Origin: Phenylobacterium sp.
GTDB lineage: Bacteria; Pseudomonadota; Alphaproteobacteria; Caulobacterales; Caulobacteraceae
Reading direction: 5' to 3'
NCBI RefSeq assembly: GCF_030651185.1
Contig: NZ_JAUSCJ010000041.1
Span: 29,693 to 93,692, forward strand
Length of the DNA: 64,000 nucleotides
The notes beneath the pieces are model-generated. The model was not told the DNA's origin. It searched no databases and worked only from the letters and a program-made list of their open reading frames with translations. A program made the position numbers and the translations under genes. Positions 41,489 through 48,932 of the stretch are shown here, one piece after another. Positions within the stretch are counted from its first letter, which is position 1. Every line of letters starts with the position of its first letter.

Positions 41489-41932
41489 TCAGTCCGCCTT
41501 GACCGGTGCGGGACAGGCGTCGCCCAAGCGGCGCGCATCGGTGGTGAAGCGCCCGCCCAGCGGCAGACCGGCATAGGTGGTGTCCACCTCCGCCACCATC
41601 TTGAAGGTGCTGGGCGAGTAGGAGCCCGTCGCCTCGATGGCGACCTGGCGGCCCTTCTTGCTGGCGCAGGTTCCCTTCAGGGTGATCTTGCCGTTCTGGA
41701 AGATCCGCGTCGGATAGGTGCAGCTGTAGTGGCGATTGCTGGGCCCCATGGTGAACTTGGCCACCTCCGAGGGCGTGATGCAGCGCCGCTCCTTCTTGGT
41801 CTGGCTGATCACCGCCTGGACCTTGTTGGTCACCTCCCAGTAGCCGGGCTGGATGGTGGACTCCTGGGCGAAGGCCGGGGCCGACGCCGCGGCGGCCAGG
41901 GTGATCAGTCCAGCAGTGACGATGCGCAACAT
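41489..41932 (-). CDS. DUF3617 family exported protein
   Basis: A 147-residue protein with signal peptide MLRIVTAGLITLAAAASAPAFAQ. The mature part (IQPGYWEVTNKVQAVI, RRCITPSEVAKF, YSCTYPTRIFQNGKITLKGTCAS) has the DUF3617 pattern of paired cysteines and central GxWE. Function unknown; found widely in Caulobacterales and Sphingomonadales. ATG at 41932 gives the signal; the longer frame to 41977 is unlikely. Confidence 0.75.
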   Translation of the reverse strand: MLRIVTAGLITLAAAASAPAFAQESTIQPGYWEVTNKVQAVISQTKKERRCITPSEVAKFTMGPSNRHYSCTYPTRIFQNGKITLKGTCASKKGRQVAIEATGSYSPSTFKMVAEVDTTYAGLPLGGRFTTDARRLGDACPAPVKAD

Positions 41933-42076
41933 GTTCCAGCTCTCGACCCGAATGATGCTGACAGAATAGCGCATCAAGGTGGCTCATTCCTGACCCGGCG
42001 TTTAGGGCCCCGTTCATCTTGCACATCGTGGGCGTGGCGCGCATAGTTGCGAATGCTTCGCAACAACGAGGACGCC

Positions 42077-42688
42077 ATGAAGCCCTTCGAACTCGCCGAC
42101 CTGGATCAGATCTACCGCCAGCCCGGAAAGCTGGTGATCGACAAGGCGTTGGCCGTTGTCGACAAGCACGGCAAGGCCTTCATCGCGCTCTCACCCTTCT
42201 GCGTGGTGTCCTCGGCCGGCCCCGACGGTTCGATGGATGTCTCGCCGCGCGGCGGGGAGCCGGGCTTTGTTCATGTCAGCGAGGACGGGCTGACGCTCTT
42301 CCTGCCCGATCGTCCGGGCAACAACCGGCTCGACACCCTCCGCAACCTGCTGGCGGGTCCCGGCCGCATCGGCTTCATGTTCATGATCCCCGGCGTCGAT
42401 GACGTCTACCGGGTGAACGGGCGGGCCAGCGCCAGCGCCGATCCGGAGCTGCTGGGCCAGTTCGTGGAGTTCGGAAAGACCCCGCGCCTGGTGCTGTCCA
42501 TCGCCGTCGACGAGGCCTTCTTCCACTGCCCCAAGGCGATCATGCGCGGCCGGCTGTGGGACGCCGAAGCCCAGGTCGAACGTTCAGCCCTGCCCAGTGG
42601 GGCGGAGATCATTTTCGACCAGCTGAACATGGGCAAGCTGCCGGTGACCAACGAGGTGATCCTCGCCGACTACAAGACCCAGCTCTGA
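42077..42688 (+). CDS. Pyridoxamine 5'-phosphate oxidase family flavoprotein (MSMEG_1061-like)
   Basis: A 203-residue split-barrel FMN-binding protein. It has KHGKAFIALSPFCVVSSAGPDGSMDVSPRGGEPGFVHV, LPDRPGNNRLDTLRNLL and IGFMFMIPGVDDVYRVNGRA, and a C-terminal FFHCPKAIMRGRLWD. This pattern fits the PPOX-class FMN proteins named after MSMEG_1061; the reaction is unknown. ATG at 42077 is chosen; ATGs slightly upstream (42047, 42053) are in frame but lack a ribosome binding site. Confidence 0.8.
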   Translation: MKPFELADLDQIYRQPGKLVIDKALAVVDKHGKAFIALSPFCVVSSAGPDGSMDVSPRGGEPGFVHVSEDGLTLFLPDRPGNNRLDTLRNLLAGPGRIGFMFMIPGVDDVYRVNGRASASADPELLGQFVEFGKTPRLVLSIAVDEAFFHCPKAIMRGRLWDAEAQVERSALPSGAEIIFDQLNMGKLPVTNEVILADYKTQL

Positions 42689-42690
42689 CA

Positions 42691-43623
42691 TCACGCGGCC
42701 CAAAGGGCCTCGATCCCCGACTTCACCGCGCGGGCCATCTGGGCGTTGATGGCCGCGGCCCCCGCGAATGGCGCATGGGCATGAGTGAAGACAGCCACGG
42801 CGTAGCGTGAGCCATCGGGCCAAGTGATCACGCCCACCTCGTTGCGGACGCGGCCGAACAGGGCGCCGCTCTTGGCGGCCAGCGCCCCGCCGTCGGGCAC
42901 CGCCGCCTCCAGGCGCCGGGTGACCTGCTGGCCCATCACATCGCGCAGCATGGCGCAGGCGGGCGGCAAGGCCGCGGTATCGTTCCAGACCGCCGCCAGC
43001 AGGGTGGTCATGTCCCGCGCGGTGGTCCGTGAGCCCCGCGCCGGATCGAGGGCGGCCACCGCGGCGATGCGGGCCGGGTCCACGCTGCCCGCCTGCGCGG
43101 CCGGCCCCAGCTTGCCCGCCTGGGCGGCCAGCAGCTCGGCATAGTTCCGGAACTCCAGCTCAACGGCCATGGTGTCCAGCATTGTCTTCAGGTCGCTGAC
43201 GATCCGCGTCTCGCGGCAGCCGCAGCTCACGGCCCGCGCATTGATGGCGTCGAGACCCAGGCGGCCGATCAGCAGGTCGGTGGCGGCGTTGTCGCTCAAG
43301 GTGAGCATCATCCGGACGAGGTCGCGCAGGGATAGCCGCAACGGATCCTGGAAGTTGGAAATGCCCACCGGGCCGGGGGTGACGACGGCGGGGCGCAGGT
43401 CCACCTGCTTGGCCGGATCAATCTCGCCCTCCGCCGCCCGGGCGTAGAACTCCAGGGCCACCAGGACCTTGAAGACAGAGGCCGGGACGACGGGGCGGTC
43501 GGCCTCGAACCCCACCTCCGCGCCGGTGGTGAGGTCGAGGATGTGCAGGGCGCCGTCGCAGCCGGCGGCGGCGAAGCCGGCGGCGAAGCCGGCGGCGATC
43601 TCGGAAATGTCGGGGGTGGCCAT
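42691..43623 (-). CDS. Class A beta-lactamase-like serine hydrolase without signal peptide
   Basis: A 310-residue penicillin-interacting serine hydrolase. The SxxK motif is PASVFK near residue 51, SDN is MLTLSDNAATDLL, and the third motif reads KSGALFGRV in place of KTG. The deacylating ExxLN glutamate of class A enzymes is not evident, and there is no signal peptide, so periplasmic antibiotic hydrolysis is doubtful. A cytosolic esterase or transpeptidase-like role is possible. It ends two bases after the convergent flavoprotein gene. Confidence 0.75.
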   Translation of the reverse strand: MATPDISEIAAGFAAGFAAAGCDGALHILDLTTGAEVGFEADRPVVPASVFKVLVALEFYARAAEGEIDPAKQVDLRPAVVTPGPVGISNFQDPLRLSLRDLVRMMLTLSDNAATDLLIGRLGLDAINARAVSCGCRETRIVSDLKTMLDTMAVELEFRNYAELLAAQAGKLGPAAQAGSVDPARIAAVAALDPARGSRTTARDMTTLLAAVWNDTAALPPACAMLRDVMGQQVTRRLEAAVPDGGALAAKSGALFGRVRNEVGVITWPDGSRYAVAVFTHAHAPFAGAAAINAQMARAVKSGIEALWAA

Positions 43624-43627
43624 GGCT

Positions 43628-44500
43628 TCAGGTCGGCTTGACGAAGCGCAGGGTCATCCGGTCGCTCTCGCCGATGGCGTCATACTTGGCGTGGTTGAAG
43701 GTCGGATCGTCAGGCTGGCCGCGCGGCGAGGAGCGGCGCACCGGCGGCAGGGTCCAGACGCCGAAGGGATGGTCCTTGGTGTCCTTGGGGTTGGCGTTGA
43801 TCTCCGAGGTCTTGTCGAGAATGAACCCCGCCTCCTGAGCCAACTGAATGACATAGGCCTGCTGTACGTAACCATCGGCGGCCAGCACGTCCTGCACCGC
43901 CCCGGCCGTGGCGCGATGCTCCTCGACCCCCAGCACGCCGCCGGGCTTCAGGGCCACGAAGGCGTCGTGAAAGGCCTTCTCGGCGATGCCGGCGGCCATC
44001 CAGTTGTGCAGATTGCGCAGGAAGAGGACGAGGTTGGCGGAATTGGCCGGCGCCACCGCGCCGCTGGTGGGGCCGAAGGAGGTGATCTCCACGTCGCCAT
44101 ACAGCTTGGGCTTGGCGCGCAGCTTGCGCCGGTAGGCCGCCACGATCTCGGCCGAGGCCGGTTCGCCGGGATCGTTGGTCTGCAGGTCGGCCGCGAACAG
44201 CTTACCGTCGGTGGCCGCCAGATAGGGGGCCAGGATGTCGGTATACCAGCCCGCCCCGGGCCAGAATTCCACCACCCTCTGACCCGGCGCCAGACGGAAG
44301 AACGCCAGGGTTTCGGCGGGATGGCGCCAGGGATCTCGGGCCCGATCGGCGGGGTCGCGCCAGGCGCCGGCCACCACCTGGTCCAGCGTCATGGGGCCGG
44401 CCTTGGCGGTGGGCGGCTTGTCAGCCTTCTTGCCGCAGGCGGCGAGCGCCAGGGTCGAACCGATCATCGCACGCCGCGACAGAGACCCCGCTGAAAGCAT
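43628..44500 (-). CDS. Exported SAM-dependent methyltransferase-like protein (copy A, lipoprotein)
   Basis: A 290-residue protein with a Tat-like lipoprotein signal (LSRRAMIGSTLALAACGKK). The body is methyltransferase-like (COG4798 type): QRVVEFWPGAGWYTDILAPYLAA replaces the SAM-binding motif I, and NLVLFLRNLHNWM, FVALKPGGVLGVEEHRA and INANPKDTKDHPFGVWTLPP follow. The last part is nearly the same as in the next gene. An exported SAM enzyme is odd because SAM is cytosolic. The gene lies 72 bases downstream of its paralogue. Confidence 0.75.
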   Translation of the reverse strand: MLSAGSLSRRAMIGSTLALAACGKKADKPPTAKAGPMTLDQVVAGAWRDPADRARDPWRHPAETLAFFRLAPGQRVVEFWPGAGWYTDILAPYLAATDGKLFAADLQTNDPGEPASAEIVAAYRRKLRAKPKLYGDVEITSFGPTSGAVAPANSANLVLFLRNLHNWMAAGIAEKAFHDAFVALKPGGVLGVEEHRATAGAVQDVLAADGYVQQAYVIQLAQEAGFILDKTSEINANPKDTKDHPFGVWTLPPVRRSSPRGQPDDPTFNHAKYDAIGESDRMTLRFVKPT

Positions 44501-44572
44501 TACGAAACCGAACCCCTGGAAGAACACTCAACCGCAGTAGACTGCGTTGATGGACCGGTCAAAACCGCCGCC

Positions 44573-45412
44573 TCAGCCGGGCTTGACGAAGCGTAGGGTC
44601 ATGCGGTCGCTCTCGCCGATGGCGTCGTATTTCGCCCGGTCGAAGGCGGGGTCCGGAGCCTTGCCGCCCTGGCTGCTGGTGCGCGACGGCGGCAGGGTCC
44701 AGACGCCGAAGGGGTGGTCCTTGGTGTCCTTGGGGTTGGCGTTGACCTCCGAGGACGCGGCCAGCTTGAAGCCCGCCTTCTCGGCGGCGGCCACCACCGT
44801 GGCCGTGGCGACATAGCCGTCGCGGGCGTCGGCGTTCTGCGGCCGGGGATCGGCGCGGTGTTCCTCAACCGCCAACACGCCCCCGGGCTTCAGCGCGGCG
44901 TAGAAATCGGCCATGGCCTTGTCGAGCATGGGCGGCTGCCAGAGCCAGTTGTGGATGTTGCGCGCGGTGATGACCATGTCGGCCGAGGCCGACCCCAGGG
45001 GCTTGGACTCAGGTCCGAAATTGACGAAGCCGACCTTCCCGAACTTGGCTTCGTCGGCGTACTTGGCCTCGAAGGCCACGCGGCCCTTGCGGGCGCCGTC
45101 GGAGAGCTTGGGATTGTCCAGGTCGGCGGCGCTGGCGATGTAGGTCCCGCCGGTGGCCTTGGCGTAGGGCGCGAGGATCTCGGTCCAATAGCCGCCGCCC
45201 GGCGAGATTTCGAGGATGGTCTGCTTGGGCTTCACCCCCCAGAAGGCCAGGGTCTCGTAGGGATGGCGCGCGGCGTCCCGCGCCGTATTGGCCTCGGTCC
45301 GGGCGGCTCCGGCGATGGCGGCCTTCAGCGCCTTGTCCTCCGCGGCCTGGGCGGCGGGCGCGAGGCTGATGAGCGCGAAGGCGGAGAGCAGGGCGAGCGA
45401 GCGGGCGGACAT
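44573..45412 (-). CDS. Exported SAM-dependent methyltransferase-like protein (copy B)
   Basis: A 279-residue paralogue of the gene at 43628, with a Sec signal peptide (MSARSLALLSAFALISLAPAAQAA). It has QTILEISPGGGYWTEILAPYAKATGG (motif I), ADMVITARNIHNWL, FYAALKPGGVLAVEEHRADPR and the shared end NANPKDTKDHPFGVWTLPP ... KYDAIGESDRMTLRFVKPG. Known members of this exported group are found in many proteobacteria without an assigned reaction. The two copies form a tandem pair. Confidence 0.75.
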   Translation of the reverse strand: MSARSLALLSAFALISLAPAAQAAEDKALKAAIAGAARTEANTARDAARHPYETLAFWGVKPKQTILEISPGGGYWTEILAPYAKATGGTYIASAADLDNPKLSDGARKGRVAFEAKYADEAKFGKVGFVNFGPESKPLGSASADMVITARNIHNWLWQPPMLDKAMADFYAALKPGGVLAVEEHRADPRPQNADARDGYVATATVVAAAEKAGFKLAASSEVNANPKDTKDHPFGVWTLPPSRTSSQGGKAPDPAFDRAKYDAIGESDRMTLRFVKPG

Positions 45413-45508
45413 TGAGCGACCTCAAGGTGTTTGGAGACCGCGCGACCCTAATGGCCAAGCCTTCCCTGGCAAGGCCCCGCGCCATGACGTTTGCGTCAGA
45501 ACAAGCCC

Positions 45509-45539
45509 CTTGAAGCCCGAAAATCGGTTCCTACCTAAT
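45509..45539 (+). promoter_or_regulatory. Candidate heat-shock (sigma32-type) promoter of hsp20
   Basis: CTTGAA (45509-45514) matches the sigma32 -35 element exactly. A CTACCTAAT -10-like run follows after 16 bases. Transcription from here would give a leader of about 105 bases, which fits the candidate RNA thermometer. Confidence 0.4.
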
Positions 45540-45604
45540 CACTCGAAGGCGCTGGATTTCCGGGCCTTCCAGGCGGCGCGAGACTTCGGTGCGTGCTGAA
45601 CCTG

Positions 45605-45654
45605 CATCCCTGACCTGCAACCTTGCTTTAGCCAAGAAGGATGTGACCCACATG
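45605..45654 (+). promoter_or_regulatory. Candidate ROSE-type RNA thermometer in the hsp20 leader
   Basis: CCUUGCU (45621-45627) can pair with the Shine-Dalgarno sequence AGAAGG (45635-45640) leaving one G bulged, across a seven-base loop. This is the known ROSE arrangement, where a UYGCU element masks the ribosome binding site with a bulged G. Next, AUGUG (45641-45645) and CACAU (45649-45653) pair across ACC and hold part of the start codon. An upstream hairpin (CTGGA/TCCAG, 45552-45572) may be the first ROSE stem. Confidence 0.55.
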
Positions 45655-46107
45655 CGTACTGTCGACTTTTCCCCCCTCTATCGCTCCGTCGTCGGCTTCG
45701 ATCGCCTCGCGGCCCTGCTTGAGACCGCCACCGCGGACGCCGCCACCGGCTATCCGCCGTACAACATCGAGCGCACCGACGAGAACGCCTACCGCATCGA
45801 GATCGCGGTGGCGGGTTTCCGCCCCGACGAGCTCAATATCGAGGTGAAGGAAAACCTCCTCACCGTCCAAGGCCGCAAGGCCGCCAATGACGACCAGCGC
45901 CGCTTCCTGCATCGCGGCCTGGCCGAGCGCGACTTCGAGCGCCGGTTCCAGTTGGCCGACTATGTGGTGGTGACCGAGGCCAAGCTCTCCGATGGCCTTC
46001 TGGCCATCTCCCTGAAGCGCGAACTTCCCGAGGCTCTCAAGCCTCGCCGGATCGACATCGCCACGGGCGAGAGCGCGCCGCTGATCGAAGGCGAGAAGGC
46101 CGCCTAA
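45652..46107 (+). CDS. Small heat shock protein, Hsp20/IbpA family
   Basis: A 151-residue ATP-independent chaperone that holds unfolding proteins. It starts MRTVDFSPLYRSVVGFDRL and has the alpha-crystallin domain from YPPYNIERTDENAYRIEIAVAGF to LLAISLKRELPE, with GRK and the FERRFQLADYV strand. A C-terminal IxI-like tail is not clear. The length is normal for alphaproteobacterial class A members. ATG at 45652 is preferred; GTG at 45643 is in frame. A strong terminator follows. Confidence 0.9.
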   Translation: MRTVDFSPLYRSVVGFDRLAALLETATADAATGYPPYNIERTDENAYRIEIAVAGFRPDELNIEVKENLLTVQGRKAANDDQRRFLHRGLAERDFERRFQLADYVVVTEAKLSDGLLAISLKRELPEALKPRRIDIATGESAPLIEGEKAA

Positions 46108-46131
46108 GCCCCCTTAGGTCGGAACTCCGGG

Positions 46132-46160
46132 AGGGCGGCGCGGGGACGCGCCGCCCTTTT
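46132..46160 (+). terminator. Rho-independent terminator after hsp20
   Basis: An 11-bp perfect stem AGGGCGGCGCG/CGCGCCGCCCT with loop GGGA, then TTTCC. It starts 25 bases after the hsp20 stop. The following gap to 46330 is AT-rich and holds two TATTCAAAT runs (46203 and 46293 regions), probably the promoter area of the EF-hand gene. Confidence 0.75.
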
Positions 46161-46330
46161 CCGTGACCCTTGTTGCAGAGCGATGCTCCACGGCCGCTAT
46201 TGTATTCAAATTGCGGGACAAAGATTTCGCCGAAGAAATTTCATGAACTGAAGATGATATTCGGCGTTCAGACGGGGCTCAGATCGATGATGTCATATTC
46301 AAATCACAAGATCAGTCCAAGAAGCACATC

Positions 46331-46768
46331 ATGAAGCCCCTAGCTTTCGTCGCTCTCGCCACCGCCCTGCTGGCCGCCTGCGCGCCCCGGGCGCCCGAGA
46401 AGACCGTCGCGGCGATTGATCCGAAAACCTCGGCGATGACCGCCGCCACGCCGGCTCAAGAGCGCCAGTCCCAGACCCTGGACCAGATGCTGACCCGAGT
46501 CCGCGAGCGGTTCGCCGCCGCCGATCTGAACCAGGACGGCAAGGTGACCACCGAGGAACTCGAACAGGCCCGGGCCGACCGCGACTTCGCCGCCCCGCGC
46601 CGGGCCGGCGGTCGGCTGATGCGCGCCGACACAGACACCGACGGCGAGATCACCCTGGCCGATGTCGAAGGACATGCCCGCCACCGCTTCGCCCGGCTGG
46701 ACGCCGACAGGAACGGCGTCTTGACCGGCGCCGAGCTGCGCGCCGGTCTCCGTCCGCCCGCGAACTAG
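46331..46768 (+). CDS. EF-hand lipoprotein
   Basis: A 145-residue lipoprotein: signal MKPLAFVALATALLAAC with the lipobox LAAC. Three EF-hand-like loops follow: DLNQDGKVTTEE, DTDTDGEITLAD and DADRNGVLTGAE. These should bind calcium at the envelope. Its role is unknown. It shares its terminal CTAG with the convergent crotonase gene. Confidence 0.8.
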   Translation: MKPLAFVALATALLAACAPRAPEKTVAAIDPKTSAMTAATPAQERQSQTLDQMLTRVRERFAAADLNQDGKVTTEELEQARADRDFAAPRRAGGRLMRADTDTDGEITLADVEGHARHRFARLDADRNGVLTGAELRAGLRPPAN

Positions 46769-47532
46769 AACTTGCCGTGCCGGCCCTCGCCGGCCGCGAA
46801 CCGGGCCGCCCCCTGCGCCGCCGAGCCCGATCTCAGGGTCTCGCGCCCGAGGTCGGCCTCGTTCACCGTCGCCGAGTCCCAGTCCATCGACCACTGGGCG
46901 ATGGCCGAGGCGCGATCGCTGCGCAGGCAGGCCTGGGGGAAGGCCGAGAGCTGCTGCGCCAGTTCGATCGCGCTCTCCAGCGCCTGGCCCTTGGGAACCA
47001 GCCGGTTGGCCAGGCCGATTGCGTAGGCCTCCGCCGCGTCGACCGGACGCCCGGTGAGGATCAGGTCCATGGCCCGCGAGTGGCCGATCAGGCGCGGCAG
47101 GCGCACGGTGCCCAGGTCGATCAGCGGCACCCCGAACCGCCGACAGAACACCCCGAAGATCGCGCCCTCCGCCGCCACCCGCAGATCACACCAGGCCGCC
47201 ACCTCGATACCGCCGGCCACGGCATGGCCCTCGACGGCGGCGATCACCGGCTTGGACAGCTCCAGCCGCGTACAACCCATGGGGCCAAGATCGCCGTCGC
47301 GATGCACGCGATTGCCCCGCCCCTCGCTGACCCCCTTGAGATCGGCGCCCGCGCAGAAGGTCCCGCCCCGTCCCTGCAGGATGGCGACATCCAGGTCGGG
47401 GTCAGCGTCGAAGGCCTTGAAGGCGTCGTAGAGCTGCTGGGCGGTGGGGGCGTCGACGGCGTTGCGGCTATCCGGCCGCTCGATGGTGACGATGGCGATC
47501 CGGCCGCGGGTTTCCACACTGACAGTCTGCAC
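46765..47532 (-). CDS. Enoyl-CoA hydratase/isomerase family protein
   Basis: A 255-residue crotonase-fold protein. The oxyanion-hole segments are GRGGTFCAGADLKGVSEG and KPVIAAVEGHAVAGGIEVAAWCDLRVAAEGA. The catalytic Glu pair is not fully clear: the second reads FGVFCRRFGVPLIDLGTVRLP, and the first position is V-A-G-G-I-E. It ends in a typical C-terminal helix. GTG at 47532 has GAGGAA upstream. Fatty-acid or aromatic CoA breakdown is likely; the substrate is unknown. Confidence 0.85.
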   Translation of the reverse strand: MQTVSVETRGRIAIVTIERPDSRNAVDAPTAQQLYDAFKAFDADPDLDVAILQGRGGTFCAGADLKGVSEGRGNRVHRDGDLGPMGCTRLELSKPVIAAVEGHAVAGGIEVAAWCDLRVAAEGAIFGVFCRRFGVPLIDLGTVRLPRLIGHSRAMDLILTGRPVDAAEAYAIGLANRLVPKGQALESAIELAQQLSAFPQACLRSDRASAIAQWSMDWDSATVNEADLGRETLRSGSAAQGAARFAAGEGRHGKF

Positions 47533-47571
47533 GGGAGCTTCCTCTCACGTTGAGGCGGTCAGGCTACGCCT

Positions 47572-47586
47572 CTGACGCTGCGTCAG
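47572..47586. terminator. Short hairpin between crotonase and pentapeptide genes
   Basis: CTGACG-CTG-CGTCAG, in the 61-base gap downstream of the pentapeptide gene (minus strand) and upstream of the crotonase gene. With no T-tract it is a weak terminator candidate. Confidence 0.35.
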
Positions 47587-47593
47587 CGAACAC

Positions 47594-48859
47594 TCAGGCC
47601 GCGGCGCGGGCCAGATCGAAGCCGAGGGTGGCGTGCAGCTGCACGTCGCGGACGCTGGCCCCGCTCAACCGGGCCCCGGAGAAGTCGCAACCGCGCAGGT
47701 CGGCGCCGTCCAGAATCACGTCGGTCATGTCGGCCCCCTGGGCCACGGCGTAGCGGACATTGGCCCGTTCGAAGCTGGCGGCGGTCTGACGGGTGGCGCT
47801 GAGCGGCAGGGGCGAGAAGATGGCCCCCCGCAGGTCGGCCTTGGTGAGGTTGGCGCCGGTCAGCCGCGCGCCGCGCGCGTCGGCGTCCCGCAGGCGGACG
47901 CCGCGCAGGTCCGCGCCGTCCATGTGGGCGCCCTGCAGGTGGGCCCCTGTCAGGTCGAGCCCAACCATGATCGCGCCCTTGGCGCTCATGGCGCTGAGCC
48001 GCAGGCCCCGCAGACGGCCGGCCAGGGGCCGCAGGTCTTCATTGTCGAACACCGCGGGCTTCCCCTCGCGGCCGCCGGTCTGACACCAGAGGTGGTTGGC
48101 CTGAGCGCGGGCGAACAGTTCCTCGGCCCGTTCGACGACCTCGTCGCTCGGGGCGCGCATGGCGCCGGACATGTTGGCCCCGTAGGTGCGGGCCTGGGCC
48201 ACGTCGACCCCGATGATGGTGACGAAGGAGAGGTTCGCGCCCTCGAAATTGGTGTTGGCCACGTCGGCGCCGTCCAGCATGGCGCCCGACAGGTTGGCGT
48301 CCTTCAGATTGGCGCCGGACATCTTGGCGCCCTTCAGGGAGCAGTCGGTGAAGTCGGAGGCGAAGAGCGAGGCGTCGTTGAGCCGGGAGCCGTCCAGGGT
48401 GGCGCCGGCGAAGATGGCGTGGTCGAGCTGGCCCTCGCGGGTCTCGTGGACCACCGAGGCCAGGCCCTTGGAGGCGTGAGGGATCGCGACTTGACCGACC
48501 CGGAAATCGGCCTGGGTCAGGTCGGCCTGGGACAGGTTGGCGCCCCGCAGGCAGGCGCCGCGCAGGTCGGCCCGGACCAGGCGCGCGCCGCGCAGATCGG
48601 CCTTGCGCAGGTCGCAGCCGAACAGGATGGCGCGTTCCAGGTTGATCCCGGCCATCTTGGCCCCGTCGAAGACCGAGGCCGAGACGTCGGCGTCCGACAG
48701 GTTGCGGCCGGCCAGGTCGGCGCCCGACAGGTCGACGAACTTCAGGATCGCGCGCTTGCCGCCGGGGCGGCCGGCGATGAATTTCTCATGGCTCGAGACC
48801 ATCAGCTCGATCTCGCCGGGAGAGAGCTTTCTTCGACCGGACAAGGTGATGCTGGACAT
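47594..48859 (-). CDS. Pentapeptide-repeat protein (copy A)
   Basis: A 421-residue protein built mainly of A(D/N)LxX repeats that form a right-handed square beta-helix. The N-terminus (LSPGEIELMVSSHEKFIAGRPGGKRAILKFVDLSG) caps the first repeat block (about residues 45-245). A non-repeat insert with HLWCQTGG, EGKPAVFDNEDLRPL splits the coil, and a second block follows to the end. No signal peptide. The same layout in the next gene shows a duplication. Function unknown; DNA-gyrase-protecting relatives such as Qnr and MfpA lack this insert. Confidence 0.8.
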   Translation of the reverse strand: MSSITLSGRRKLSPGEIELMVSSHEKFIAGRPGGKRAILKFVDLSGADLAGRNLSDADVSASVFDGAKMAGINLERAILFGCDLRKADLRGARLVRADLRGACLRGANLSQADLTQADFRVGQVAIPHASKGLASVVHETREGQLDHAIFAGATLDGSRLNDASLFASDFTDCSLKGAKMSGANLKDANLSGAMLDGADVANTNFEGANLSFVTIIGVDVAQARTYGANMSGAMRAPSDEVVERAEELFARAQANHLWCQTGGREGKPAVFDNEDLRPLAGRLRGLRLSAMSAKGAIMVGLDLTGAHLQGAHMDGADLRGVRLRDADARGARLTGANLTKADLRGAIFSPLPLSATRQTAASFERANVRYAVAQGADMTDVILDGADLRGCDFSGARLSGASVRDVQLHATLGFDLARAAA

Positions 48860-48932
48860 TGCGTCTCGGCTTTTGGCGAACGGCGGTCTTCAGACCTAGA
48901 CCTCAGATGCAACCGAACCGTTAAGCTGGCCT

